In this document: positions 1-7,472 of the stretch, one piece after another | How positions within the stretch are numbered: the first letter of the stretch is position 1 | Layout of the letters: each line of letters starts with the position of its first letter | DNA from: Clostridia bacterium | Lineage (GTDB): Bacteria; Bacillota; Clostridia; Christensenellales; Aristaeellaceae | Direction of reading: 5' to 3' | Length of the DNA: 20,691 nucleotides | Assembly (NCBI GenBank): GCA_016295665.1 | Contig: JAEDKS010000020.1 | Coordinates: 1 to 20,691 of the forward strand | Program-made: the position numbers and the translations under genes | Notes under the pieces: model-generated | Seen by the model: the letters and a program-made list of their open reading frames with translations, nothing else | Told to the model about the DNA's origin: nothing | Databases searched by the model: none

Positions 1-1113
1 GGCATCGTTCAGAACATCGTTGAGCATGCCGGTGGTGATGCGCTTGCAGGCCTGGGCCCACACCTGATCCACCATGTCCAGCAGCGTGTTCACGCGCTGG
101 CCCGTCTTGGCGGAGAGAAACATGACGGGTGCGTAGTCCATAAACTTCAGCGCCTCCATCACTTCCTTGCGGTAGTTTTCCAGCGTGCCGGTTTCCTTTT
201 CGATGGCGTCCCACTTGTTGACCACCACGATGACCGCCTTGCCCTCCTCGCGGATGATGCCGGCGATCTTGGTGTCCTGCTCCGTCACGCCGTCCTGGGC
301 ATCAATGAGCAGCAGGGCCACGTCACAGCGCTGAATGGCGGCAATCGAGCGCAGCACGGAATACTTTTCCAGGCTCTCCTCCTCCACGGCCCGCTTCCGG
401 CGGATGCCCGCGGTGTCGATGATGTTGTAGCGGGTGCCGTCCGCGCCGGTGAACAGGGTGTCAATGGCGTCGCGGGTGGTGCCCGCAATATCGGAGACCA
501 TGGCCCGCTCCTGCCCCAGCAGGCGGTTGACCATCGAGGATTTGCCCACGTTGGGTCTGCCGACCACCGCCAGCTGAATGACGTGCTGCTCGTCCTCCAG
601 CTCGTCCGCCTCGGGCGCAGGCAGCTCCTGACAGATGGCCTCCAGCAGGTCGCCCAGTCCCATCATGTTCACCGCGCTGATGGCGATGGGATCGCCCATG
701 CCCAGCTCGTAGAACTCATACATGTTGTCCTGCAGGGTGATGTGGTCGATCTTGTTGACTACCAGCAGGGTGGGCTTGTGGGTCTTGCGCAGGAGACCGG
801 CGACCTCCCGGTCATCATCCGTCAGCCCGTCCCGACCGTCCACAAAGAAGCAGATGACATCGGCGGTGTCCATGGCGATCTCCGCCTGACGCCGCATCTG
901 GGACAGCAGCACGTCGTCCGAGCGGGGATCGATGCCGCCGGTGTCGATGAGCGTGAAGCGCCGGTTCTGCCACTCCACATCGCAGTAGATGCGGTCGCGG
1001 GTCACGCCGGGGGTGTCCTCGACGATGGAGATACGCCGCCCTGCCACCTTGTTGAAAAACGTGGATTTGCCCACATTGGGCCGCCCCACAATCGCTACCA
1101 GGGGTCTTGCCAT
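1..1113 (-). CDS. der: Ribosome-assembly GTPase Der (EngA), 3' end cut by window
   Basis: Double-GTPase that acts in late assembly of the 50S ribosomal subunit. The first G domain begins at the N terminus with a P-loop at residues 10-17 (GRPNVGKS), a DTGG G3 motif near 57-60 and NKID near 120-123. A second, complete P-loop (GRPNVGKS) lies at about 185-192 after an acidic linker, followed by DTAG and NKWD. Two tandem G domains are diagnostic of Der. The start at 1113 is backed by a GGAGG about 8 nt upstream. 371 codons are present; Der is normally about 440 residues, so roughly 70 residues of the C-terminal KH-like domain lie beyond position 1. It follows the DUF512 gene by 37 bp in the same direction, an arrangement common in Clostridia, so the two are probably cotranscribed. 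Confidence 0.97.
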   Translation of the reverse strand, partial: MARPLVAIVGRPNVGKSTFFNKVAGRRISIVEDTPGVTRDRIYCDVEWQNRRFTLIDTGGIDPRSDDVLLSQMRRQAEIAMDTADVICFFVDGRDGLTDDDREVAGLLRKTHKPTLLVVNKIDHITLQDNMYEFYELGMGDPIAISAVNMMGLGDLLEAICQELPAPEADELEDEQHVIQLAVVGRPNVGKSSMVNRLLGQERAMVSDIAGTTRDAIDTLFTGADGTRYNIIDTAGIRRKRAVEEESLEKYSVLRSIAAIQRCDVALLLIDAQDGVTEQDTKIAGIIREEGKAVIVVVNKWDAIEKETGTLENYRKEVMEALKFMDYAPVMFLSAKTGQRVNTLLDMVDQVWAQACKRITTGMLNDVLNDA

Positions 1114-1150
1114 CGGTTTCTTCCTCCAATATATCCAGATATCGAATCGG

Positions 1151-2452
1151 TCAGTCCTGTCCGCTGATGGCCCGCCAGAAGCCCTCGCCCGTGTTCTGCG
1201 TGATATGCAGCGGTGCGGGGAGCGCGCGCCGAACCTCCTCAACGGTGGTGTTGTCCAGGAAAAGGTCGCCCTCGTTCCGGATCATGTCGCGCACGATCAG
1301 AATCTCATCGCAGTCCGCGTCCTTCAGCTGATCCATCAGATCCTGTCCGGTGATCAGCCCGGACACGGTCACGGACTCGCCGAAGAAGCGGTTGATGATG
1401 GGCTGCACCCGCACGGTGGTGCCCCGGGGCGCGAAGCGGTCGCACCAGGTCTGCATATACGGCGCAACCGAGGTGCCGCACGCGATGACCAGCCTGCGAG
1501 GCGGCGTTTCCTCCACCGGGTAATCCTCTGCAGCAAAGGCCAGGTCCGTCTCGAACATCCGCAGCATGCCCACACCGTTCTCAATCTGCGGGTAGTCCTC
1601 GTACTCCTCGTCGGAGGGCAGCGGCAGGCGGGACAGGCAGTAGAATTCATCCGAGGGGAACACGAACCGCGTGCCCAGCTCCCGCAGGAAGCGCGCCTGC
1701 AGCGCCCGGGCCATTTCCACGACCTCCGTCGCGGTCTCCCGGTTGTAGGGCTCGATCCTTGCCAGCCCCTCCCGGAACTTTGTCAGACCGATGGGCACCA
1801 GCGCCACGGACTGCGCATAGGGGAACAGGCTTCGCAGGTCCTCCAGCGTGCGCGCCAGCGCCTCCCCATCATTCCACCCCGGACACATGACGATCTGACA
1901 ATGGAAGCGCAGCCCGTTCTTTGCCAGCAGCCGCAGGCGATCCATGATCTGCCCCGCGTTTTTGTTGCGGAGCATCCTGCAGCGCAGCTCCGGGTCGGTG
2001 GTGTGCACCGAGATGTACAGGGGGCTCACCCGGCGGCGGATGATGCGATCCAGTTCCTGCTCGGAGATGTTGGTCATGGTGATGTAGTTGCCCATCATCA
2101 GGGACAGGCGCCAGTCATCGTCCTTGACGTAGAGCGTATCCCGCATCCCCGGCGGCATCTGGTCGATGAAGCAGAAGATGCAGTGGTTCGCGCAGGGCCT
2201 CGGCCTGCTGACGATGGTCTGATCCAGCGTGATGCCCAGCGGCTCCCAGTCCTCCTTGCGCACGTGGACAGAGGCCGTCGTGCCGTCCGCCCGGCGCAGC
2301 TCCATGCCGAAGGAGCGCTGCGCGGTCAGTGCCTGATAGTCGATCTGGTCGATGACAGGCTCTCCCGCGATGGTCAGCAGGACGTCGCCGGCCCGCAGAC
2401 CAAGCCTGTCCGCGATGGAACCGGGCTGCACATGGGTAATCGCGCTTGGCAT
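1151..2452 (-). CDS. DUF512 family radical SAM protein with N-terminal PDZ-like domain
   Basis: 433 residues. Residues 1-60 resemble a PDZ domain (PGSIADRLGLRAGDVLLTI). A radical-SAM type cluster motif follows: C87-x3-C91-x2-C94 (CANHCIFC), within the family signature that continues IDQMP. The middle of the protein looks like a radical SAM barrel (CPGWNDG near the centre), and the C-terminal third matches the DUF512 region, ending in the NTGEGFWRA type motif. The family is widespread next to der in Clostridia, but its reaction is not established to my knowledge, so the role is unknown; a link to ribosome or RNA modification is only suggested by the neighbour. AAAGGAG precedes the start by about 8 nt. 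A promoter candidate lies at 2517-2544. Confidence 0.93.
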   Translation of the reverse strand: MPSAITHVQPGSIADRLGLRAGDVLLTIAGEPVIDQIDYQALTAQRSFGMELRRADGTTASVHVRKEDWEPLGITLDQTIVSRPRPCANHCIFCFIDQMPPGMRDTLYVKDDDWRLSLMMGNYITMTNISEQELDRIIRRRVSPLYISVHTTDPELRCRMLRNKNAGQIMDRLRLLAKNGLRFHCQIVMCPGWNDGEALARTLEDLRSLFPYAQSVALVPIGLTKFREGLARIEPYNRETATEVVEMARALQARFLRELGTRFVFPSDEFYCLSRLPLPSDEEYEDYPQIENGVGMLRMFETDLAFAAEDYPVEETPPRRLVIACGTSVAPYMQTWCDRFAPRGTTVRVQPIINRFFGESVTVSGLITGQDLMDQLKDADCDEILIVRDMIRNEGDLFLDNTTVEEVRRALPAPLHITQNTGEGFWRAISGQD

Positions 2453-2516
2453 GACGGCTGATCTCCTTTCTCAGGGTGGCGACAGCATCATCAATCGCAT
2501 ACTGCCACCAGTATAT

Positions 2517-2544
2517 ATGATACGCATGGGCCGCCAAAAGTCAA
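2517..2544 (-). promoter_or_regulatory. Candidate sigma-A promoter for DUF512-der
   Basis: On the minus strand, TTGACT (2539-2544) and TATCAT (2517-2522) are separated by 16 nt, followed by a T/A-rich TATATACT. It sits about 65 nt upstream of the DUF512 start and just after the terminator of the preceding unit, which fits an independent promoter. Confidence 0.55.
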
Positions 2545-2572
2545 GTCATCAATGAAAAACGCCGTGCCAAGC

Positions 2573-2601
2573 AAAAACGGCACTCCGAAAGAAGCGCCGT
2601 T
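2573..2601 (-). terminator. Rho-independent terminator after udk-SGNH unit
   Basis: On the minus strand an 11-bp stem (AACGGCGCTTC with GGAGTGCCGTT, two G-U pairs) closes a TTTC tetraloop, and its 3' arm runs into five T residues. It lies 16 nt beyond the stop codon of the SGNH hydrolase gene. Confidence 0.85.
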
Positions 2602-2616
2602 GCATGTCATCGTTCC

Positions 2617-3249
2617 TCATTCCGCGTCCGGCTCCAGCACATAGGGCATCAGGTCGTCCATGATGGCGCGATAACCTTCCTCCCGGATGTGCATTCCCTC
2701 CAGGGTGTACGCTGCCCGGAGCCGTCCGGTTTCATCCATCAGCCCCCGGTTCACGTTGATAAAGCGGTGTCCGAGGCGGTGTGCCATGTCCTCCACCGCC
2801 CTGTTCGCCTCGCCAATCCGGGCGTTGGTGCGGATGGCAAGGCAGGCCTTCATTTCGGGCGCCGCCGCGAGCTCGTTGATGGGGTAGTACGCCATCAGGT
2901 AAATGGCGGCAGGCGGGAGGATGGTGCCGATGCGATCCAGAATCCGCTCATAGCGGACGATCAGCTCGTCGATGGTCACCTGCGCGTCCGACAGGTCGTT
3001 GGTGCCGATGTTGATGAACAGCCTGCGCGGCTTCAGATCCAGCACGCACACGTCCAGTGCCGCCTCCAGCTCCGTGGTGATGAAGCCGCCGATGCCCCGG
3101 TTGTAGACCGTCACCTCCGGCGCCCGCTCCGCGACGAGCTTCTCCACGGGGAACATCTCCATCAGGGACGAACCGGCAAACACGATCTGTCCCGGCTTCG
3201 CCGTGCGGTTGAGGCTGCGATACCGCGCCAGCTTTTCCTGCTTGTCCAT
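2617..3249 (-). CDS. SGNH/GDSL-family hydrolase (esterase-like)
   Basis: 210 residues, the usual size for a single-domain SGNH hydrolase. The four blocks are visible: block I FAGSS with the probable nucleophile S28, block II RGIGG with G54 near the oxyanion hole, block III GTND at 82-85 with the Asn, and block V with the catalytic His H187 in GMHIREEGY. The residue three before this His, normally Asp, is Glu184. There is no signal peptide, so it is probably cytoplasmic. The substrate cannot be read from sequence; relatives deacylate lipids, sugars or peptidoglycan. The gene starts 7 nt after the udk stop codon, with its AAAAGGAG overlapping that stop, so the two are translated from one message. 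Confidence 0.9.
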   Translation of the reverse strand: MDKQEKLARYRSLNRTAKPGQIVFAGSSLMEMFPVEKLVAERAPEVTVYNRGIGGFITTELEAALDVCVLDLKPRRLFINIGTNDLSDAQVTIDELIVRYERILDRIGTILPPAAIYLMAYYPINELAAAPEMKACLAIRTNARIGEANRAVEDMAHRLGHRFINVNRGLMDETGRLRAAYTLEGMHIREEGYRAIMDDLMPYVLEPDAE

Positions 3250-3256
3250 GCCCGGG

Positions 3257-3883
3257 TCACTCCTTTTCCTGACGCTGCGTCAGCGCGTCCTGCACATAGC
3301 CGGTCAGAATATCGACGATGCGGGCGTTCTTGCCGCCGCCGGCCACGATGGTGTCCGCATACTGCACATAGTTGCGGATGTACTGGTCATACATGGGCTT
3401 CACGGTTCGGAGGTACTGCTCGGCGATGCCGTCAATGTCGCGTCCCCGCTCCTTGATGTCCCGCTGAATGCGGCGCAGCAGACAGATGTCCGCCTCCACC
3501 TTCATGTAGATCTTCAGGAACATCAGGCTGCGCAGGCGCTTGTCGTGGAAGCAGTGAATGCCCTCCAGAATCAGCACCTCCGGCGGCTCAATCAGCTCGT
3601 TTTCCCGGTCGGCCCGGAGATGATGGGTGTAGTCATAGGCCTTGCGGGTGATCGCCTGGCCGTTCATCAGCGATTGAATATCGGAGAGCAGCAGGTCATG
3701 GTCGAAGATGACCGGCTCGTCATAGTTGAGTGTCACGCGCTTTTCAAAGGGGAGGTGGGAGTGATCCTTGTAGTAGGCGTCCTGCTGAAGAACAAGACAG
3801 CGGCTGCCCAGGCGCTCCTGGAGCGATTGGGCGAGGGTGGACTTGCCGCTGCCGCTGGCACCGCAGATTCCGATGAACAGCAT
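3257..3883 (-). CDS. udk: Uridine kinase
   Basis: 208 residues. Phosphorylates uridine (and usually cytidine) to the monophosphate in pyrimidine salvage. The P-loop is at 8-15 (GASGSGKS), followed by the DAYYKD segment that binds the nucleoside, a NYDEP(V/I)xFDHDLL motif, the Walker B like VLILEGIH and the R-rich lid (CLLRRIQRDIKERGRD). Length matches the family (about 205-215). The frame stays open far upstream, but the ATG at 3883 has GGAGG 8 nt before it and gives the family N terminus (MLFIGICGASGSGKS), so the upstream extension is not coding. Udk is the first gene of a two-gene unit with the SGNH hydrolase. Confidence 0.93.
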   Translation of the reverse strand: MLFIGICGASGSGKSTLAQSLQERLGSRCLVLQQDAYYKDHSHLPFEKRVTLNYDEPVIFDHDLLLSDIQSLMNGQAITRKAYDYTHHLRADRENELIEPPEVLILEGIHCFHDKRLRSLMFLKIYMKVEADICLLRRIQRDIKERGRDIDGIAEQYLRTVKPMYDQYIRNYVQYADTIVAGGGKNARIVDILTGYVQDALTQRQEKE

Positions 3884-3928
3884 TGATGCAGACCTCCGTT
3901 CCGGTATAATCATGAAGCGACCATGAAA

Positions 3929-3957
3929 AAGATACCCCAATCGGCGCGTTTCGTCAA
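3929..3957 (-). promoter_or_regulatory. Sigma-A type promoter for udk
   Basis: Minus strand TTGACG (3952-3957), 17-nt spacer, TATCTT (3929-3934), about 45 nt upstream of the udk start. It is arranged back to back with the GH18 promoter at 4031-4059. Confidence 0.65.
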
Positions 3958-4030
3958 GGTGCAGAAGCACATCCCGCAGCATTTTCTGACAAAATGGACA
4001 CGCAGCGACAGCAGACACCATGAATTGCCA

Positions 4031-4059
4031 TGGACAGCGGCATATGAATATGGTATCAT
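4031..4059 (+). promoter_or_regulatory. Sigma-A type promoter for GH18 gene
   Basis: TGGACA (4031-4036), 17-nt spacer, TATCAT (4054-4059), about 31 nt before the GTG start. The short leader contains the GGAGG at 4078-4082. Confidence 0.6.
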
Positions 4060-4090
4060 GTCCTCGTAATAATCCATGGAGGTGAGCGCG

Positions 4091-5263
4091 GTGTTGCAGA
4101 GACATCCGCGCACGGAAGAAAAAAGAAAGGGGAGTGCGCTCAGGCGTGTATGGATGGGCGCGCTGGTGCTCTGTATGGTGACGGTATGCGTACTGCAGGG
4201 AGTGACGGGCACAAAGGATATGCTGCCCTCCGCTGAGGCCGAGGATGGGCGTGCAGGGCGTGTGGTGATGTATGTCTATGACGATGCGGGCTTTGTTCCC
4301 ATGGACAGCCATGCATCGCTGGTGGATCAGGTCAACTACGCCTTTGCGCTGATTGAGGATGGCGAGGCCACCGCAGCGCACTGGTACGGCATCCGGCAGA
4401 TGAGCGCCTGGCTGAAGCGCCATCCGCAGGTGGACGGCGTGCTGAGCGTGGGCGGCTGGGGTGCCGACGGCTTCTCCCAGGCCTGCATGACGGATGAGGG
4501 GAGACGGAAACTGGCGGACAGCATCCTGCGCCTGATGGACGAATACGGCTTTGTCGGGGTGGACATTGACTGGGAATACCCCGGCTCCTCCGCCTCCGGC
4601 ATCAGCAGCGATCCGGCGGATGAGGAAAACTGGTATGCGCTCCTGTCGCTGCTCCGGGAGGGGCTTGACCAGCGCTCCGCCGCAGGTGGACGGCCCTATC
4701 TGCTCAGCGTGGCAGTCGGTGCCGGCAAGGAGCAGCTTGACCATGTGGATGCCTCGCGGCTGAACGCGCTGGTGGATCAGGTGGTGCTCATGGCCTATGA
4801 CCTGATGGGCTTTGAGAGAACCACGGGACATCACGCCGGGCTGTATCCGGGCGGCAGCACCCAGCCGAGCGCGGCCCGGGCCGTACAGACCCTGCTGCAG
4901 GACGGCCTTGATTCCGGAAAGCTGCTGCTCGGCGTGCCCGCCTACGGACGCGTCTGGCGGCAGGTCAGCGGCGGCGGTGACGGGTTGAATCAGCGCGCCG
5001 GCACCAGCGGGAACAAAACGCTGACCTTCGATGAGGTGCAGCAGCTGGAAACGCAGGGCTACACCTGCCACTGGGACGAGGAGGCGCAGGCCGCGTGGTA
5101 CTACAACGGAAGCAGCTTTGTCAGCGCGGAGAACGAGGCCTCCCTGCAGGCCAAGATGCGCTATGTGACGGAGCATGCGCTGTTGGGAACCGCCATATGG
5201 TCCTGGAACAACGATGCGGCGTCCGAACTGCTCCGCATCATCAACGAGGCGCTCGTGTCCTGA
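4091..5263 (+). CDS. Membrane-anchored glycoside hydrolase family 18 protein
   Basis: About 390 residues. An N-terminal basic stretch and one hydrophobic segment (about residues 20-39) form a signal anchor or uncleaved signal, so the enzyme is outside the membrane. The GH18 barrel follows: SVGGW at about 119-123 and the catalytic DxxDxDxE as GVDIDWEYPG, with E162 as acid. Later motifs include MAYDLMG (the MxYD strand) and the terminal AIWSWNNDA. GH18 enzymes cut beta-1,4 GlcNAc polymers (chitin, or cell-wall glycan in spore-formers). No LysM or chitin-binding domain is present. An in-frame ATG exists at 4076, but it lies inside the ribosome binding site; GGAGG is 8 nt before the GTG at 4091, so that start is preferred. 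Confidence 0.9.
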   Translation: MLQRHPRTEEKRKGSALRRVWMGALVLCMVTVCVLQGVTGTKDMLPSAEAEDGRAGRVVMYVYDDAGFVPMDSHASLVDQVNYAFALIEDGEATAAHWYGIRQMSAWLKRHPQVDGVLSVGGWGADGFSQACMTDEGRRKLADSILRLMDEYGFVGVDIDWEYPGSSASGISSDPADEENWYALLSLLREGLDQRSAAGGRPYLLSVAVGAGKEQLDHVDASRLNALVDQVVLMAYDLMGFERTTGHHAGLYPGGSTQPSAARAVQTLLQDGLDSGKLLLGVPAYGRVWRQVSGGGDGLNQRAGTSGNKTLTFDEVQQLETQGYTCHWDEEAQAAWYYNGSSFVSAENEASLQAKMRYVTEHALLGTAIWSWNNDAASELLRIINEALVS

Positions 5264-5268
5264 GGGCA

Positions 5269-5310
5269 GCGGAGCCGGTCTGACAGAAGGCCGGCTCCGC
5301 CTTTCTTTTC
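5269..5310 (+). terminator. Rho-independent terminator after GH18 gene
   Basis: A 10-bp perfect stem (GCGGAGCCGG with CCGGCTCCGC), 12-nt loop, then CTTTCTTTT. It starts 6 nt after the stop codon. Confidence 0.88.
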
Positions 5311-5357
5311 CGGTCAAATTTTGCTGCCGTACTCTTCCTTTTTGTCCTGAGTGATGC

Positions 5358-5363
5358 TATAAT
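5358..5363 (+). promoter_or_regulatory. Candidate -10 element for the membrane protein gene
   Basis: A perfect TATAAT 24 nt before the ATG at 5387. No good -35 box is seen at the right distance (TTCCTT at a 17-nt spacing is poor), so the promoter is tentative. Confidence 0.45.
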
Positions 5364-5386
5364 CTGAGGGAGCAAGGAGGAAGGGT

Positions 5387-6034
5387 ATGAAGAAGAAGCC
5401 ACGCGCTTATCCCGGGAAATGGCTGTTCCGGCTGATGCTCCTGCTGACGCTGCTGCTGGCAGGCTGGCTGATCCTGCAGTTCCTGGTGCTTCCCCAGAGC
5501 GACGGGCAGGCGCTGACCGCTCCGGAGGGGGCGGGTGACATCCGGGTGCTGTATCGTCAGGAAGTCGGAGCCCAGTACCTTCAGCCGATTCTTCTGCCGG
5601 CAGGCATCTATCTGGTGCTAACGACGATCTGCATCGGCTATTATCTGGTGCGACTCCGGCGGGAGAGAAAGCAGCTTGTCTCCGCCCGGCATGCGGGGCC
5701 GTTCCGCACCGCTCCGGACGGCAGGGCGGCATCGACGGAAAGGCGGAAGCGGTTTGTGGCGGTGTGCGTCTGCGGCGTATTCTGTACCGTCTGCGTGGTC
5801 ATTTGCGTCCTGCGCATGGTGAAGCTGATTGGCAGCTCTGCGTGGAGCACAGCCTCCGCCGCCGGCATGATCCTGCTTCGCCTCCTGCCGTGGGTGACCG
5901 CGATCCTTGCGGCGGTGATGGTGCTGTTTGCCTGGCTTCACCGCAGTCACCTGCGGGAGCTGGAGGCCTGCGAGGCCGCTGACGGAGAGCAAGACGCAAA
6001 CAGGCTGGCTTCAAGCGAGGCATCCAACGAATAA
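5387..6034 (+). CDS. Unrecognised integral membrane protein
   Basis: 215 residues, not assignable to a family by eye. Four hydrophobic segments are visible: about 12-34, 66-87, 122-145 and 155-183. Between the first two is a short polar stretch (about 35-60), and between the second and third a basic loop (RLRRERKQ... TERRKRF) that by the positive-inside rule would be cytoplasmic. The third segment is Cys-rich (CVCGVFCTVCVVICV). The C-terminal 30 residues are acidic and polar. No catalytic motif is seen. AAGGAGG lies 6 nt before the ATG, giving a strong translation signal. It stands alone between two terminators, so it is a single-gene unit downstream of GH18; a functional link to GH18 is not shown. 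Confidence 0.75.
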   Translation: MKKKPRAYPGKWLFRLMLLLTLLLAGWLILQFLVLPQSDGQALTAPEGAGDIRVLYRQEVGAQYLQPILLPAGIYLVLTTICIGYYLVRLRRERKQLVSARHAGPFRTAPDGRAASTERRKRFVAVCVCGVFCTVCVVICVLRMVKLIGSSAWSTASAAGMILLRLLPWVTAILAAVMVLFAWLHRSHLRELEACEAADGEQDANRLASSEASNE

Positions 6035-6040
6035 AACAGA

Positions 6041-6082
6041 AGCCCCGGGCACGTCCTGCAGCAGGCCGCGCCCGGGGCTTTT
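6041..6082 (+). terminator. Bidirectional terminator between convergent genes
   Basis: A 10-bp perfect stem (AGCCCCGGGC with GCCCGGGGCT) is followed by TTTTCC on plus and by TCTGTTTTATT on minus. It lies between the membrane protein gene and trpS, which converge, so it can serve both. Confidence 0.82.
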
Positions 6083-6113
6083 CCGTTCTTTCTCTGCGAT
6101 GTAATTTCTGAAT

Positions 6114-7133
6114 TTATCCTCTGGGGGCAAAGCCGACCTTCTTCTGCACCTTGCGGAGGGTCTTGTTGGCCAGATAGGTCGCGGTTCTGGCGTTCTCGTC
6201 CAGCACGCTCTGCAGATAGGCCTTGTCGGCAATCAGGCGCCGGTACTCCGCCTGCAGCGGCTCCAGCGCGGCGATCACGCAGTCGGCGGTGCGCGTTTTC
6301 AGTGTGCCGTAGCCCTGCCCCTGCAGCTCGTCGGTCAGCGCCTCGATGGAGCCGGCACCCAGCGCACTCATGATGCTCAGCAGGTTGCTCACGCCGGGCT
6401 TGTTCTCGGGATCAAAGCGGATTTCGCCGTCGGAGTCGGTCACGGCGCGCTTGATCTTGCGGCGCACCGCGTCGGGCCCGTCCAGCAGGGAGATGAAGGT
6501 CTCCTCCGGGTCGGATTTGCTCATCTTTCTGGTGGGCTCCTGCAGGCTCATGATCTTGGCGCCCACCTTGGGAATGTACGCCTCGGGGATGGTGAACACA
6601 TCGCCGTAGATGGCGTTGAAGCGCTGGGCGATGTCGCGGCAGAGCTCCAGGTGCTGCTTCTGGTCCACACCCACCGGCACCAGGTTGGTCTGGTACAGCA
6701 GGATGTCCGCCGCCATCAGCACCGGGTAGGTGAACAGTCCGGCGTTGATGTTGTCGGCGTGCTTGGCGGACTTGTCCTTGAACTGGGTCATGCGGTTCAG
6801 CTCACCCATGTAGGTGAAGCAGTTGAGAATCCATCCCAGCTCCGCGTGACCGGAGACATGGCTCTGGCAGTAGATGAGCGCCTTTTGGGGGTCGATGCCG
6901 CTGGCGATGTAGATAGCGGCAAGCTCCATGCAGCGGCGGCGAAGATCCGCCGGGTTCTGGCGCACGGTGATGGCGTGCTCGTCCACGATGCAGTAGATGC
7001 AGTCGTAGTCATCCTGCAGCCGGGCAAAGTTCCGCAGGGCGCCGATATAGTTGCCCAGCGTCAGTGTGCCGGAGGGCTGAATGCCGGAGAAGATTACGGG
7101 CTTCTTCTCGGGCGTCTGGTTCTGCTGTTCCAT
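6114..7133 (-). CDS. trpS: Tryptophanyl-tRNA synthetase
   Basis: 339 residues. Charges tRNA-Trp with tryptophan. Class I synthetase signatures are present: the HIGH-equivalent TLGN at 25-28 within PSGTLTLGNYIGA, and KMSKS at 203-207. Further family motifs include DEHAIT (51-56) and the VPVGVDQKQHLEL segment. The length fits bacterial TrpRS (about 330-345). The ATG at 7133 has AAGGGGG about 8 nt upstream and is set directly after the T-box leader, so expression should rise when uncharged tRNA-Trp accumulates. Confidence 0.97.
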   Translation of the reverse strand: MEQQNQTPEKKPVIFSGIQPSGTLTLGNYIGALRNFARLQDDYDCIYCIVDEHAITVRQNPADLRRRCMELAAIYIASGIDPQKALIYCQSHVSGHAELGWILNCFTYMGELNRMTQFKDKSAKHADNINAGLFTYPVLMAADILLYQTNLVPVGVDQKQHLELCRDIAQRFNAIYGDVFTIPEAYIPKVGAKIMSLQEPTRKMSKSDPEETFISLLDGPDAVRRKIKRAVTDSDGEIRFDPENKPGVSNLLSIMSALGAGSIEALTDELQGQGYGTLKTRTADCVIAALEPLQAEYRRLIADKAYLQSVLDENARTATYLANKTLRKVQKKVGFAPRG

Positions 7134-7167
7134 GGTCGTGTCCCCCTTTTTGTATCATCCGGTGGTA

Positions 7168-7207
7168 AGAAAAAGGCATACCGCTCCCACGTAGGGGACA
7201 GTATGCC
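7168..7207 (-). terminator. T-box regulated terminator hairpin
   Basis: The stem GGCATAC/GTATGCC encloses a second stem TCCC/GGGA with a CTACGT loop, followed by TTTTTCTT. It overlaps the 3' part of the T-box sequence, so it should be exclusive with the antiterminator. Confidence 0.88.
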
Positions 7208-7417
7208 TGCGGTGCCACCCCGATTGAGCACCTGCGGCCCCACCGGCTGCAAGCGCTCCACTCAAGCCTTTTCACGGAGGAATCCGTCACGGCCTACGCA
7301 GCGAAGCGCCTTCAGCCGTGCCCATCGGAGTCCCATCAGCATGGTTTCCGCCGCCGGGCTTGCACCCTTTCCCGGCTCGCTCCTGCGGAAGGCCCATGCC
7401 ACCTTCTCCTCATCGGT
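7168..7417 (-). ncRNA. T-box leader (tRNA-Trp sensing) upstream of trpS
   Basis: The minus-strand leader carries the T-box sequence GGTGGCACCGCAGG (7206-7219). It is followed at once by a terminator hairpin, GGCATAC (7201-7207) pairing with GTATGCC (7175-7181), and a TTTTTCTT run. Upstream is a Stem I with an apical AGCGAGCCGGG...GGTGCAAGCCCGG element. GGAG near the 5' end can pair with CTCC directly below a candidate specifier TGG (7333-7335), the Trp codon. The T-box bulge reads TGGC, whose C would pair with discriminator G73 of bacterial tRNA-Trp. All of this fits antitermination by uncharged tRNA-Trp. The exact 5' end is inferred from the promoter. Confidence 0.92.
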
Positions 7418-7424
7418 TTCAAGT

Positions 7425-7453
7425 ATTATATACCAGTTTTCTCCGCTTGGCAA
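7425..7453 (-). promoter_or_regulatory. Sigma-A promoter of trpS T-box transcript
   Basis: Minus strand TTGCCA (7448-7453), 17-nt spacer, perfect TATAAT (7425-7430). It lies 20-50 nt after the PBP stop codon and would start the leader near 7418, giving trpS a transcript separate from the PBP gene. Confidence 0.85.
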
Positions 7454-7472
7454 GAGCTTTGGCATTATTTTC

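Noticed and set aside
989..2461. A 490-codon open frame on the plus strand opposite der and the DUF512 gene
   Set aside because: It is antisense to two clearly recognised genes, has no recognisable motifs and shows the His/Arg/Gln/Ala-rich composition typical of GC-rich shadow frames.
3884..5317. Long upstream extension of the uridine kinase frame through the GH18 gene on the opposite strand
   Set aside because: The extension is antisense to the GH18 gene, and the true udk start is fixed by GGAGG and the family N terminus at 3883.
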